The notes beneath the pieces are model-generated. The model had not been told where the DNA came from. It made no database searches and saw only the letters and a program-made list of their open reading frames with translations. Below are positions 15,925 through 23,653 of a DNA stretch of 50,756 nt, one piece after another. Source of the stretch: Pseudomonadota bacterium (GTDB taxonomy: Bacteria; Pseudomonadota; Alphaproteobacteria; Rhizobiales; Beijerinckiaceae). The stretch is from assembly GCA_023386155.1 (NCBI GenBank), contig JAEWKH010000098.1, positions 1 through 50,756 on the forward strand, given 5' to 3'. The position numbers and the translations under genes were made by a program. The number at the start of each line of letters is the position of its first letter. Position 1 is the first letter of the stretch.

Positions 15925-16461
15925 ATGAGGGACCTCACGGAGGATTTATGGGTTTTCGGCTACGGCTCGCTCATGTGGCGGCCGGGCTTCCCCTTCGTCG
16001 AGCGGGCCCATGCCCATCTCCATGGCTATCACCGGTCCCTGTGCGTCTTCTCCCATGTCCATCGCGGCACGCCCGAGCATCCGGGCCTCGTCATGGGCCT
16101 CGACCGGGGCGGGCGCTGCCATGGGGTGGCCTTCCGGGTCGCACCCGAGGAAGCCGAGGCCACGATCCAGTACCTGCGCGAGCGGGAGCAAATCACGTCG
16201 GTCTATCTGGAAAAGCACCTGCCCGTGCGCCTCGCCGATGCGCGCCGGATCCGGGCGCTCGCCTATGTGGTGGACCGCAACCACCGGCAATATGCCGGCC
16301 GGCTGTCCTACGACGATGTCCTGAGGCTCGTTCGCCAGGGTCAGGGCATCTCCGGGCGCAACCCCGATTACGTGCGCAGCACCTATGAGCATCTCATCGG
16401 CATGCACGTGGTCGATCCCCTGCTGCACAGGATCGTCGAGGCGCTCGATCAGGAGGCCTGA
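15925..16461 (+). CDS. chaC: ChaC-type gamma-glutamylcyclotransferase
   Basis: ChaC enzymes cleave glutathione into 5-oxoproline and Cys-Gly in the cytoplasm. The 178-residue protein begins with the substrate-binding loop VFGYGSLMWRPGF (10-22), followed by HGYHRSLCVFSHVHRGTPEHPGLVMGLDRGG (in pieces), CHGVAFRV, and the C-terminal YVRSTYEHLIGMHVVDP. ATG at 15925 is preceded by GGGGTGAC. The frame remains open upstream only through palindromic repeat sequence, so earlier starts are rejected. Its last 13 bp overlap the convergent hypothetical gene ending at 16449. Confidence 0.9.
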   Translation: MRDLTEDLWVFGYGSLMWRPGFPFVERAHAHLHGYHRSLCVFSHVHRGTPEHPGLVMGLDRGGRCHGVAFRVAPEEAEATIQYLREREQITSVYLEKHLPVRLADARRIRALAYVVDRNHRQYAGRLSYDDVLRLVRQGQGISGRNPDYVRSTYEHLIGMHVVDPLLHRIVEALDQEA

Positions 16462-16883
16462 GGCGCGTTCTCGCGCAGATCCTCGAAGATCGCGCGGCGG
16501 TCGTCTTCCGTTTCGGCAAGGCGGTGGATGTGGAGTTCGGTGGCGCCGAGGCCCTGGACCTTGGCGAGCCAGCGCATGCGGGTCTGCTCGCTCGGATCGG
16601 ATGCCGCCATCGCGGCGTCGACCACGGTGCCGTGGCCGGACCGGTCGCGCTTCACGGCGAGAATCACCGCATTGGTGACGTCCAGAAGCTCCGTCTCGTT
16701 GAGCGGATGAACGCCGACGATGTAGCGGCGCCCCGAACGCCCGCGCCAGGAACTCAAGGTGGAAGAGGAGCGAAGCCCTGCGGTCGCCCGTAGCCTTTCC
16801 TCGCGCACACCAGACCTCCGCATTCGGTCGTTGCGGAGATCCCGCATGGCCGCATTCCAGGATATGGTTCGTTTGTTCGCCAT
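16449..16883 (-). CDS. Hypothetical protein (144 aa) with SOS-box-like start region
   Basis: I do not recognise this protein. Its N-terminal 50 residues are rich in Arg and Ser; from about residue 53 it becomes a regular, probably folded domain (RRYIVGVHPLNETELLD, then AVILAVKRDRSG, MRWLAKVQGLGATELHIHRLAE, DRRAIFEDLRENAP). There is no membrane segment or signal peptide. ATG at 16883 gives 144 residues; ATGs at 16847 and 16823 are alternatives that would place the upstream sites in a more usual promoter position. A GTTC-N7-GTTC site overlaps the first start, and an adjoining dyad lies just upstream. Convergent with ChaC, overlapping 13 bp. Confidence 0.65.
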   Translation of the reverse strand: MANKRTISWNAAMRDLRNDRMRRSGVREERLRATAGLRSSSTLSSWRGRSGRRYIVGVHPLNETELLDVTNAVILAVKRDRSGHGTVVDAAMAASDPSEQTRMRWLAKVQGLGATELHIHRLAETEDDRRAIFEDLRENAPQAS

Positions 16884-16889
16884 ATGTTC
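16875..16889. promoter_or_regulatory. Candidate LexA (SOS) box
   Basis: On the plus strand the sequence is GTTC-GCCATAT-GTTC, an exact match to the alphaproteobacterial LexA consensus GTTC-N7-GTTC. It covers the first possible start of the 144-aa gene, where LexA binding would block transcription. About one chance match is expected in a window of this size and composition. Confidence 0.45.
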
Positions 16890-16903
16890 TTATATGTAAG
16901 AAC
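16886..16903. promoter_or_regulatory. 18-bp dyad upstream of the hypothetical gene
   Basis: GTTCTTATATGTAAGAAC has perfect 7-bp arms (GTTCTTA / TAAGAAC) around TATG. It overlaps the LexA-like site by one GTTC half. The AT-rich centre could also be the -10 region. Confidence 0.4.
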
Positions 16904-16905
16904 AG

Positions 16906-17105
16906 CCGAGTGAGTCGTCAAGGTTGCTGAAAGCTTGGCAGTGCTTGGGTTTGCGGGTTTTTGAGCCCTGACGGGCGCACAATCCGGCCGTGGGCCGGCA
17001 TCGCCGCCGGGGCGGCCAAGGCGGGGAAGCAGGCAATGGCAGCCGCCAGCGCATCATAGAGCGGAGCACCGGATCCGATGCTCTTGCCGGTGCCTCATGC
17101 GTAAA
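16906..17105. other. Gene-free region between the hypothetical gene and ugpC
   Basis: About 200 bp without a supported gene. A decayed arm of the palindromic element family (GAGCACCGGATCCGATGCTC) is visible near 17063-17082. Confidence 0.4.
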
Positions 17106-17131
17106 AGGCCCCGGGCATATGCCCGGGGCCT
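17106..17131. terminator. Perfect palindrome terminating the ugp operon
   Basis: A 26-bp perfect palindrome centred on CATATG has arms AGGCCCCGGG and CCCGGGGCCT. It lies 35 bp after the ugpC stop and is preceded by TAAAA on the plus strand, so the minus-strand transcript ends in TTTTA after the stem. Confidence 0.8.
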
Positions 17132-17166
17132 CTGGGTGCTTCGTCCGAACGGGCCGGAACGGCTGA

Positions 17167-18243
17167 TCAGATCTTGCCGAGACGCTTCGTGGTCTGGGGA
17201 TCGAAGAGGTGCACGTTGGCCGGGTCGACCGCGAGGGTCAGCTTGCGGCTGTCCGCCGGGATCTGGCCGGTGGAGGCCTGGACGACGAACTCGGAGCCGG
17301 CGACCTTGCCGTGGAAGAGCTGGGTGGCACCGAGCTCCTCGACGAAATCCACATCCATCGAGAGCGCGCTGGATCCTGCGCTGCCCGCCTGCACGTCCTC
17401 GGGGCGAAGGCCCACCTCGATGGCGGAACCGGGGGTGAGGCCGTCGCGCATGTCCGACACGACGATCGACTGTCCGCCGACCGAGACGCGGCCGGGGCCT
17501 TCGACCTTACCGGGCAGGATGTTCATGGGCGGCGAGCCGATGAAGGTGGCGACGAAGCGGGTCTCGGGACGGCGGTAGACGTCCGACGGGCTGCCGACCT
17601 GCTCGATCTGGCCGCCGGACATCACCACCAGCTTGTCGGAGAGCGTCATCGCCTCGACCTGGTCGTGGGTCACGTAGATCGACGTCACGCCGAGGGCCCG
17701 CTGCAGGCGCTTGATCTCGACGCGCATCTGGACGCGCAGCTTGGCGTCGAGGTTCGAGAGCGGCTCGTCGAAGAGGAAGACCTGGGGCTTGCGCACGATG
17801 GCGCGCCCCATGGCGACGCGCTGGCGCTGGCCGCCGGAGAGCTGGCGCGGCTTGCGGGTGAGGAAGGATTCGATGGCCAGGATGCGGGCCGCTTCCTTCA
17901 CGCGCTTCTCGATCTCGTCCTTGGGCGTGCCGCGGTTCCGCAGGCCATAGGCCATGTTGTCGTAGACGGTCATGTGCGGATAGAGCGCGTAGTTCTGGAA
18001 CACCATCGCGATGTCGCGGTCCGCCGGCTCGACCTGGTTCACGACGCGGTCGCCGATCCTCACCTCTCCGCCGGAAATCGTCTCGAGTCCCGCGATCATG
18101 CGAAGGAGCGTGGACTTGCCGCAGCCGGACGGGCCGACCAGCACGCAGAAGGAGCCGTCGTCGATGCCGAGCGACACGCCCTTCACGGCTTCCACATTGC
18201 CCGCGTAAATCTTCCTGACCGTATCGAGGGTTACCCCTGCCAT
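17167..18243 (-). CDS. ugpC: sn-glycerol-3-phosphate ABC transporter ATP-binding protein
   Basis: UgpC is the ATPase of the UgpBAEC importer for glycerol-3-phosphate and glycerophosphodiesters. The 358-residue protein has Walker A GPSGCGKS (37-44), Q-loop VFQNYALYPHMTVYDN (81-96), signature LSGGQRQR (135-142), Walker B FLFDEPLSNLDAKLR (156-170), and THD near 194. The C-terminal 120 residues form the MalK-type TOBE/regulatory domain (IEVGLRPEDV). It is the last gene of the operon, about 110 bp after ugpE, and a strong palindromic terminator follows. The family also contains other sugar ATPases; linkage to ugpB/A/E decides the call. Confidence 0.94.
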   Translation of the reverse strand: MAGVTLDTVRKIYAGNVEAVKGVSLGIDDGSFCVLVGPSGCGKSTLLRMIAGLETISGGEVRIGDRVVNQVEPADRDIAMVFQNYALYPHMTVYDNMAYGLRNRGTPKDEIEKRVKEAARILAIESFLTRKPRQLSGGQRQRVAMGRAIVRKPQVFLFDEPLSNLDAKLRVQMRVEIKRLQRALGVTSIYVTHDQVEAMTLSDKLVVMSGGQIEQVGSPSDVYRRPETRFVATFIGSPPMNILPGKVEGPGRVSVGGQSIVVSDMRDGLTPGSAIEVGLRPEDVQAGSAGSSALSMDVDFVEELGATQLFHGKVAGSEFVVQASTGQIPADSRKLTLAVDPANVHLFDPQTTKRLGKI

Positions 18244-18356
18244 CTTCCATTCCTTTTAGTCGCTGCCCACGCCGCATGGGGCATCGGGCGAAAATTCCAA
18301 TAATCTGAGAAGGAGCCCTCCCGCCATGGAGCCGGGAGGGCCGTGCGCGATCCGCG

Positions 18357-19202
18357 TCACTTCTCCGTTTCGACGAGGCCCTTCACGAAGAGCCTCTGCA
18401 TGAAGATCACCACCAGCACCGGCGGCACCATGGCGAGCACGGCCGTGGTCATCGCGATCTGCCATTCGGTGAGCGCGTCCGTCGTCGTAATCATCTTCTT
18501 GATGCCGATGACGATGGTCTGCATCGAGCTCTTGGTCGTGATCAGCAGCGGCCAGAGGTACTGGTTCCAGCCATAGATGAACTGGATCACGAAGAGCGCC
18601 GCGATGGTCGTGATGGAGAGCGGCAGGAGCGTGTCCTTGAAGAAGCGGAACGCGCCCGCGCCGTCGATCTTCGAGGCTTCGAGCAGCTCGTCCGGGACCG
18701 TCATGAAGAACTGCCGGAACAGCAGTGTGCCGGTCGCCGACGCGATCAGCGGCATGATGAGGCCCGTGTAGGTGTCGAGCAGGCCGAGATCGGCGACGAT
18801 CTTGTAGGTCGGGTAGATGCGCACCTCGACCGGGAGCATGAGCGTGATGAAGATGACCCAGAACGCGGTCTTGCGGAACGGGAACTTGAAGTACACCACC
18901 GCATAGGCCGACAGGATCGAGATCAGGATCTTACCGAGGGCGATGCCCAGGGCCATGATCATGGAATTGACCATCATCATCCCGACGGGCTCGCGGGCGA
19001 GCTTTCCGCCGTAGAACAGCGCGCGGCTGTAGTTCTCGGCGGCCTGATCGCCAGGGAGCAACGGCATGTTGCCGTTGATGATGGTGGCCGTATCGAAGGT
19101 GGAGGCCAGTATGGCCAGGTAGACCGGGAAGGCCACGATGACGACGCCGATGGCGAGCGTCAGATAGGCCATGAATTGGGCAAAGGGACGATTCTCGACC
19201 AT
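18357..19202 (-). CDS. ugpE: sn-glycerol-3-phosphate ABC transporter permease UgpE
   Basis: UgpE is one of two membrane channel subunits of the glycerol-3-phosphate importer. From ATG at 19202 the product has 281 residues with six hydrophobic segments, starting FMAYLTLAIGVVIVAFPVYLAIL. The cytoplasmic EAA loop that contacts UgpC is ELLEASKIDGAGAFRFFKDTLLPLS. The start overlaps the ugpA stop by one base (TGATG), showing translational coupling. The frame is open far upstream through ugpA, but that part is antisense-free shadow of ugpA in another frame and is not coding. Confidence 0.94.
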   Translation of the reverse strand: MVENRPFAQFMAYLTLAIGVVIVAFPVYLAILASTFDTATIINGNMPLLPGDQAAENYSRALFYGGKLAREPVGMMMVNSMIMALGIALGKILISILSAYAVVYFKFPFRKTAFWVIFITLMLPVEVRIYPTYKIVADLGLLDTYTGLIMPLIASATGTLLFRQFFMTVPDELLEASKIDGAGAFRFFKDTLLPLSITTIAALFVIQFIYGWNQYLWPLLITTKSSMQTIVIGIKKMITTTDALTEWQIAMTTAVLAMVPPVLVVIFMQRLFVKGLVETEK

Positions 19203-20083
19203 CAGTACTGCACCTTGCGTTCGACGTAGCGGAACTGGATGGCGGTGAGCGCGATCACGATGATCATGAGGATCACCGACTGGGCAGCCGAGCCGCCGAG
19301 ATCGCCGCCGAGGCGGCCGTCCGCATAGACCTTGTAGACGAGAGTGGTGGTCTGCCCGGCGGGCCCGCCGCCCGTGACCGCATCGATGATGCCGAAGGTC
19401 TCGAAGAACACGTAAACGATGGTCACGACGAGAAGGAAGAACGTGGTGGGCGACAGCAGCGGGAAGACGATCGTCCAGAAGCGGCGGAACGGGCCCGCGC
19501 CGTCGATGGCGCCGGCTTCGATCACGCTCTTCGGAATCGCCTGCAGGCCGGCGAGGAAGAACAGGAAGTTGTAGCTGATATGCTTCCAGGTGGCGGACAG
19601 CACGAGGAGGGTCATCGCATCCTTGCCGTCGAGCATGGGGTTCCAGTTGTAACCCATGACGTTCAGCGGGCGTCCGAGCGTTCCGAGCGTCGGGTGGAAC
19701 ATGAACATCCACAAAACGCCCGCGATGGCGGGAGCCACCGCATAGGGCCAGATCAGCAGGGTCTTGAAGCCATGGGCCACGCGGATGTTCTTGTCGGCCT
19801 GGGACGCGAGAAGCAATGCGATGGCGAGCGAGAAGAAGGCGACCAGCGACGAGAAGATCGCGGTCGTGACCATCGCCCGGTAATATTCGGGCTGCTCGAA
19901 CAGCGAGATGTAATTTTCGAAGCCGACGAATTCGGACGAGAGGCCGAAGGCGTCTTCCCGCAGGAAGGACTGCCAGATGGCCTGGGAGGCCGGCCAGTAG
20001 AAGAAGATGAGGGTGATGGCCATCTGCGGAAGAATCAGCAGAAGCGGCAGTGTCCAACCTGAAAAATGAGCTCGTTTTTCCAT
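19202..20083 (-). CDS. ugpA: sn-glycerol-3-phosphate ABC transporter permease UgpA
   Basis: UgpA is the first channel subunit of the importer. The 293-residue protein begins MEKRAHFSGWTLPLLLILPQ and has six predicted membrane segments, including FFSLAIALLLASQADKN. The EAA loop is SVIEAGAIDGAGPFRRFWTIVFPLLSP (about 190-216, in pieces), and the conserved VTGGGPAGQTTTLVYKVY block precedes the last helix. It follows ugpB after 125 bp, in which a strong hairpin lies, so its expression relative to ugpB may be tuned. It overlaps ugpE by one base. Confidence 0.94.
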   Translation of the reverse strand: MEKRAHFSGWTLPLLLILPQMAITLIFFYWPASQAIWQSFLREDAFGLSSEFVGFENYISLFEQPEYYRAMVTTAIFSSLVAFFSLAIALLLASQADKNIRVAHGFKTLLIWPYAVAPAIAGVLWMFMFHPTLGTLGRPLNVMGYNWNPMLDGKDAMTLLVLSATWKHISYNFLFFLAGLQAIPKSVIEAGAIDGAGPFRRFWTIVFPLLSPTTFFLLVVTIVYVFFETFGIIDAVTGGGPAGQTTTLVYKVYADGRLGGDLGGSAAQSVILMIIVIALTAIQFRYVERKVQY

Positions 20084-20156
20084 CGCGTTTACGGCTGTCC
20101 GGATGATGGGTGGCAGATGACGGCGGCAACCGGTCTGCGAAGGGGATCTATAAGAT

Positions 20157-20185
20157 CATCCCGGGCAGCGGGGCCGCCCGGGATG
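20157..20185 (-). terminator. Intercistronic hairpin between ugpB and ugpA
   Basis: CATCCCGGGC and GCCCGGGATG form a perfect 10-bp stem around a 9-base loop, 24 bp after the ugpB stop. No T-run follows. It is likely to cause partial termination or protect the ugpB transcript end, giving more binding protein than permease, as in other binding-protein operons. Confidence 0.6.
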
Positions 20186-20208
20186 AAAAGTCGTGCTGTC
20201 AGGTCGTC

Positions 20209-21519
20209 TTAGCGGCTGACGGTACGCTCGAACTGACGCAGGATCTGGTTGGAGCGGTTGACGGCCGCATCGAGGGCGTCCTTGGCAGGCTTCTGGCCGG
20301 CGAGGGCCGCCTCGATCTCCTCGGAGATCACGTCGCGGATCTGGACCATGTTGCCGAAGCGCAGACCGCGGGAGTTCTCGGTCGGCTCCTTGTTGGTCAG
20401 CTCCTTCAGAGGCGTCTCGAGGACCGGGTTCTTCTCATAGAAGCCCGAAGCCTTGGTCTTCTCGTAGGCTGCCTTGGTGATCGGGAGATAGCCCGATTCC
20501 TGGTGCAGCTTGGCCTGGCGGTCGGTGTCCGACAGGAAGGCGAAGAACTTGGCCACGCCCTTGTACTCGTTGGCCGACTTGCCGCCCATGACCCACAGGG
20601 ACGCGCCGCCGATGATCGAGTTCTGCGGAGCGCCCTGAACGTCCGGGTAATACGGCATCGGCACCGAAGTGTAGTCGAACTTCGCGTTGGCCTTCACGTT
20701 GCCGTAGAAGCCCGACGAGGTCAGGAAGATCGCGCATTCGCCGGAGGTGAAGCGGCCTTCGCTCTTCGAGTCGCGGCCCGAATAATCGTAGGTCTTGTCC
20801 TTCTGCAGGTCGACGAGGTTCTGCAGGTGGCGGATGTGAGCCGGCGAGTTGAACTTCATCTCCGTGTCGAAGCCGTCGAGGCCGTTGGCCTTGGTCGCCA
20901 TGGGGATGTTGTGCCAGGCGGAGAACTGCTCGACATTGGCCCAGGAGGCCCAGGCGTTCGAGAAGCCGCAGGTGTCGTGGCCGGCTGCCTTGAGCTTCTT
21001 GCCGGCTTCGAAAACCTCAGGCCAGGTCTTCGGAATCTCGTTCACGCCGGCCTTCTTCAGCTCGTCCTTGTTGATCCACATGACCATCGAGGAGGAGTTG
21101 AACGGGAAGGAGAGCATCTCTCCCTTGGCCGTAGAGTAGTAGCCGGTGATCGCCGGGAGGTAGGCCTTGGGATCGAACTTCTCGCCGGCCTCGGCCATCA
21201 ACTGGTAGACGGGCTTCACGGCGCCGCGGGCGCCCATCATGGTCGCCGTGCCGACTTCGAAGACCTGCAGGATGTGGGGGGCGTTGCCCGCGCGGAACGC
21301 GGCGATGCCGGCGTTCAGGGTGTCGGCATACTGGCCCTTGTAGCTGACGACGACCTTGTATTCGTTCTGGGATTTGTTGAACTCGTCCGCCAGCCTGTTC
21401 ACGACCTCGTTATTGGCGCCCGTCATGGCGTGCCACCACTGGATCTCGGTCTGGGCGAAGGCGGAGGTGCTCGTCGCAAGGCCGAAGGCCAGCGCGCCGA
21501 GGAGTGACTTCTTCATCAT
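20209..21519 (-). CDS. ugpB: sn-glycerol-3-phosphate-binding periplasmic protein
   Basis: UgpB captures glycerol-3-phosphate in the periplasm and delivers it to UgpAE. The start is set at ATG 21519, preceded by GGGAGAG at good spacing; an ATG at 21534 lies before this site. The signal peptide is MMKKSLLGALAFGLATST, cleaved about SAFA-Q. The mature protein opens with TEIQWWHAMTGANNEVVNRL, typical for UgpB, and includes NSSSMVMWINKDELKKAG, CGFSNAWASWANVEQFSAWH and GGASLWVMGG. About 436 residues is the usual size. It is the first gene of the operon, with a Pho-box-like site 78 bp upstream. Confidence 0.95.
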   Translation of the reverse strand: MMKKSLLGALAFGLATSTSAFAQTEIQWWHAMTGANNEVVNRLADEFNKSQNEYKVVVSYKGQYADTLNAGIAAFRAGNAPHILQVFEVGTATMMGARGAVKPVYQLMAEAGEKFDPKAYLPAITGYYSTAKGEMLSFPFNSSSMVMWINKDELKKAGVNEIPKTWPEVFEAGKKLKAAGHDTCGFSNAWASWANVEQFSAWHNIPMATKANGLDGFDTEMKFNSPAHIRHLQNLVDLQKDKTYDYSGRDSKSEGRFTSGECAIFLTSSGFYGNVKANAKFDYTSVPMPYYPDVQGAPQNSIIGGASLWVMGGKSANEYKGVAKFFAFLSDTDRQAKLHQESGYLPITKAAYEKTKASGFYEKNPVLETPLKELTNKEPTENSRGLRFGNMVQIRDVISEEIEAALAGQKPAKDALDAAVNRSNQILRQFERTVSR

Positions 21520-21596
21520 AGTAATCTCTCCCATGTCATCCCGTCGGGATGTTCTTGTCGTTCATCACCCCTGCATTAAGGCCGGATGACGCTTCT

Positions 21597-21614
21597 ATGA
21601 CGAAAACATGACAA
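21597..21614 (-). promoter_or_regulatory. Candidate Pho box upstream of ugpB
   Basis: Read toward ugpB the sequence is TTGTCAT-GTTT-TCGTCAT, two 7-bp direct repeats separated by 4 bases, close to the PhoB consensus (CTGTCAT-N4-CTGTCAT): 11 of 14 repeat positions match. It lies 78 bp before the ugpB start. The ugp operon is a known phosphate-starvation target in other bacteria, so PhoB control is likely. Confidence 0.65.
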
Positions 21615-21725
21615 TCATAGCCGGCTCCAAAATGGAAGCCCTTTCATCCAAAAGACTTAACGGCATGCCCCGGGAACAGGCCGGAGCGCCTCTTCGTTGA
21701 GGGAGTATCCAAAGGTAAGAGATCC

Positions 21726-22448
21726 ATGCCCCAGATGATCGCAGCCCTGTTCAGGGATCCCGCCCAGGCCCGTCAGGCCCTTCAATCCCTGCTGGAGATG
21801 GGCATCGCCCAGAACCGAATCGTCGCGGTCGGCAACGCGGAAGCCCGTGAGATCTCTTCTATTTCAGGCTTCCGCAGCCTCTCGGCCCGGGATGACTCGA
21901 TGGAAGCCCTCCACGTCCTGAACCTGCCGGAATCCGACCGGCGCATATTCGAGCAGGGTCTCCGCCGGCATCACACCCTGATCGCCGCTCAGGTCGACCG
22001 GGACTATGTCGAGGAAGCCGTGCGCGTGCTGGAGATGTTCGATCCGGTCGATCTCGATGGCGGCAGCCGCGAATGGCTGAACGAGAGCGGAACCGGCCGG
22101 GCCGGAGCCGATGCGGGCGCTCCCTTGGGGGCTGGGCTCACGGGCGGCGCGGCCGGCGGCGTGACCAATGCCAGCGCCCTGCCCGGCGCCGGCCTGATGG
22201 CCGAAGGCTCCGACGACCTCGGCACTGCGGACTTGCGGACGTATGAAGCGACCCGGTCGAACCAGGGGGCGGCCACAAGCACCGGCACCGGCGCCCGCCG
22301 CAGCGACGAGCGGGCCGACCGGGAGGGCGTCAACGAACTGGCCGTCGACACCCGCCCCGATCCGAACCGGCCCGGCCTGATGCAGCGCCACATGAATCGG
22401 GGCGGCCGGGTCTGGGCCTATCGCTCATCCGACGAAGGCAAGGTCTAG
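21726..22448 (+). CDS. Stress-protein-like hypothetical protein (240 aa)
   Basis: Residues 1-100 resemble the YflT/general-stress-protein-17M type domain (MIAALFRDPAQARQALQSLLEMG, IVAVGN, and later HTLIAAQVDRDYVEEAVRVLEMFDPVDLD), often found in bacterial stress proteins. The second half is low-complexity, rich in Gly, Ala, Asp and Arg, and looks disordered (for example GAPLGAGLTGGAAGGVTNAS). No signal peptide or membrane segment is seen. The ATG at 21726 has AAAGGTAAGAG upstream. It is divergent from ugpB and its stop overlaps the convergent FAD-oxidoreductase stop by 4 bp. The stress role is inferred from domain likeness. Confidence 0.7.
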   Translation: MPQMIAALFRDPAQARQALQSLLEMGIAQNRIVAVGNAEAREISSISGFRSLSARDDSMEALHVLNLPESDRRIFEQGLRRHHTLIAAQVDRDYVEEAVRVLEMFDPVDLDGGSREWLNESGTGRAGADAGAPLGAGLTGGAAGGVTNASALPGAGLMAEGSDDLGTADLRTYEATRSNQGAATSTGTGARRSDERADREGVNELAVDTRPDPNRPGLMQRHMNRGGRVWAYRSSDEGKV

Positions 22449-23653
22449 ATCACGTTCCGCTCAAGAAGCGGACGGTTCGCCAGCACGCGCTCGTAGCCGA
22501 GCTCGGAGAGATCGAGGGTGCGGTAGCCGCCATGGACGATCAGCTCGGCCAGCCCCCGGCCCACCGCCGGGGCCTGCTGCAGGCCGTGGCCCGAGAAGCC
22601 GTTGCAGAGGTAGAAATTCGAATATCCTCCGGCCCGGCCGATGATTGCATTGTGGTCGAGCAGGCTCATGTCGTAGGGCCCCGACCAGGCGCGGCCCGGC
22701 TTGATCGCCTCGAAGGCCGGGACGCGGTGCGCCAGGTTCGGCCAGATGAACTCCTCGAAGAAGGAATGATCGATCTCCTGGGACGCGGGATCCGCATCCG
22801 ACCAGTCGGGATCCATGTCGGCTTCCGGCGAGGCGCCGCAGATGAAATGCCCCTCGCCTTCCGGCCGCACATAGGCACCCGAGGTGTCGATGAGCAGCGG
22901 GCAGTTCTCGACCTTCTCCTTGCATGAGAAGGTGAAGACGTAGCGGCGCTTGGCCTGGACCGGGATGTCGAGGCCGGCCATGGCCGCCACGGCGCGCCCG
23001 CCCGAGCCGGCGCAGTTGATGAGCGTTCCGCAGGCGATCCGGGTGCCGTCCTTCAGGCGCACGGCCACGATGGTGCCACCGTCCCGCTCGATCTCCGCCA
23101 CCTCGCCCTTCACGTATTCGGCCCCGAGGGAGCGGGCCTTCTTGCGGAAGGCCTGAAGCAGGCCCCAGCCGTCGAACCAGCCCTCCCCCGAGCGGCCCCA
23201 GGTGCCGGCGGCCAGATCCTCCACATTGAGCCAGGGGAAGCGCTCCTTCAGCGCAGCCGGCTCCATATAGAGAATGTCGGCGCCCTCGGCCGCCTGCAGG
23301 GCCTGGTTCTCGCGCAGGATCTGCTCGCCCGCCTCCGTCGCGCAATAGAGATAGCCCCCCTCCTTCAGCCCGAGCTCCGGCCGGTCCCCGTCGACGGTGA
23401 GCTGCTCCCCGATATTGCGCAGGAACTGGATTCCATAAAGCGAGATCCGGATGTTCACCGCGCTCGAATATTGCTGGCGGATCGAGGCCGCCGAGAGGGC
23501 CGAGGCGGAGAGCTGGTAGGTCGGGTCCTTCTCGATGACGACGACGCGCCCCTTGAAGCCGGAATCGGCGAGCAGGTGATAGGCCGTGGAGGAGCCCATG
23601 ACGGCGCCGCCGACGATCACGACATCGGCTGAAGGAGAGGCTGAAGAGGTCAT
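22445..23653 (-). CDS. FAD-dependent oxidoreductase (DAO family), probably amino-acid or imino-acid oxidase
   Basis: The 402-residue protein has an N-terminal dinucleotide fold ADVVIVGGAVMGSSTAYHL (9-27), the DAO-family SASALSAASIRQQYSSAVNIRIS region, GEVAEIERDG, LINCAGSGGRAVAAMAG, and the C-terminal FAD motif NFYLCNGFSGHGLQQAPAVGRGLAEL. The family deaminates or oxidises secondary or primary amino acids (sarcosine, proline, pipecolate, D-amino acids). It is translationally coupled (ATGA overlap) to an Lrp regulator and adjoins lysine-catabolic genes, so L-pipecolate or saccharopine is a reasonable substrate guess, by analogy with pipecolate oxidase AmaA. The substrate is not shown by sequence. 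Confidence 0.82.
   Translation of the reverse strand: MTSSASPSADVVIVGGAVMGSSTAYHLLADSGFKGRVVVIEKDPTYQLSASALSAASIRQQYSSAVNIRISLYGIQFLRNIGEQLTVDGDRPELGLKEGGYLYCATEAGEQILRENQALQAAEGADILYMEPAALKERFPWLNVEDLAAGTWGRSGEGWFDGWGLLQAFRKKARSLGAEYVKGEVAEIERDGGTIVAVRLKDGTRIACGTLINCAGSGGRAVAAMAGLDIPVQAKRRYVFTFSCKEKVENCPLLIDTSGAYVRPEGEGHFICGASPEADMDPDWSDADPASQEIDHSFFEEFIWPNLAHRVPAFEAIKPGRAWSGPYDMSLLDHNAIIGRAGGYSNFYLCNGFSGHGLQQAPAVGRGLAELIVHGGYRTLDLSELGYERVLANRPLLERNVI

Noticed and set aside
18357..20129. A single 590-codon frame covering ugpE and most of ugpA
   Set aside because: Only the part from 19202 downward is protein-like (UgpE). The upstream part is another frame of ugpA, and ugpA itself is intact, so there is no fusion.
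20110..21507. A 465-codon plus-strand frame opposite ugpB
   Set aside because: Antisense shadow; ugpB has a signal peptide, ribosome site and family motifs.
21551..21563. GTTC-N5-GTTC upstream of ugpB as an SOS box
   Set aside because: The spacing is 5, not 7, so it does not meet the LexA consensus.
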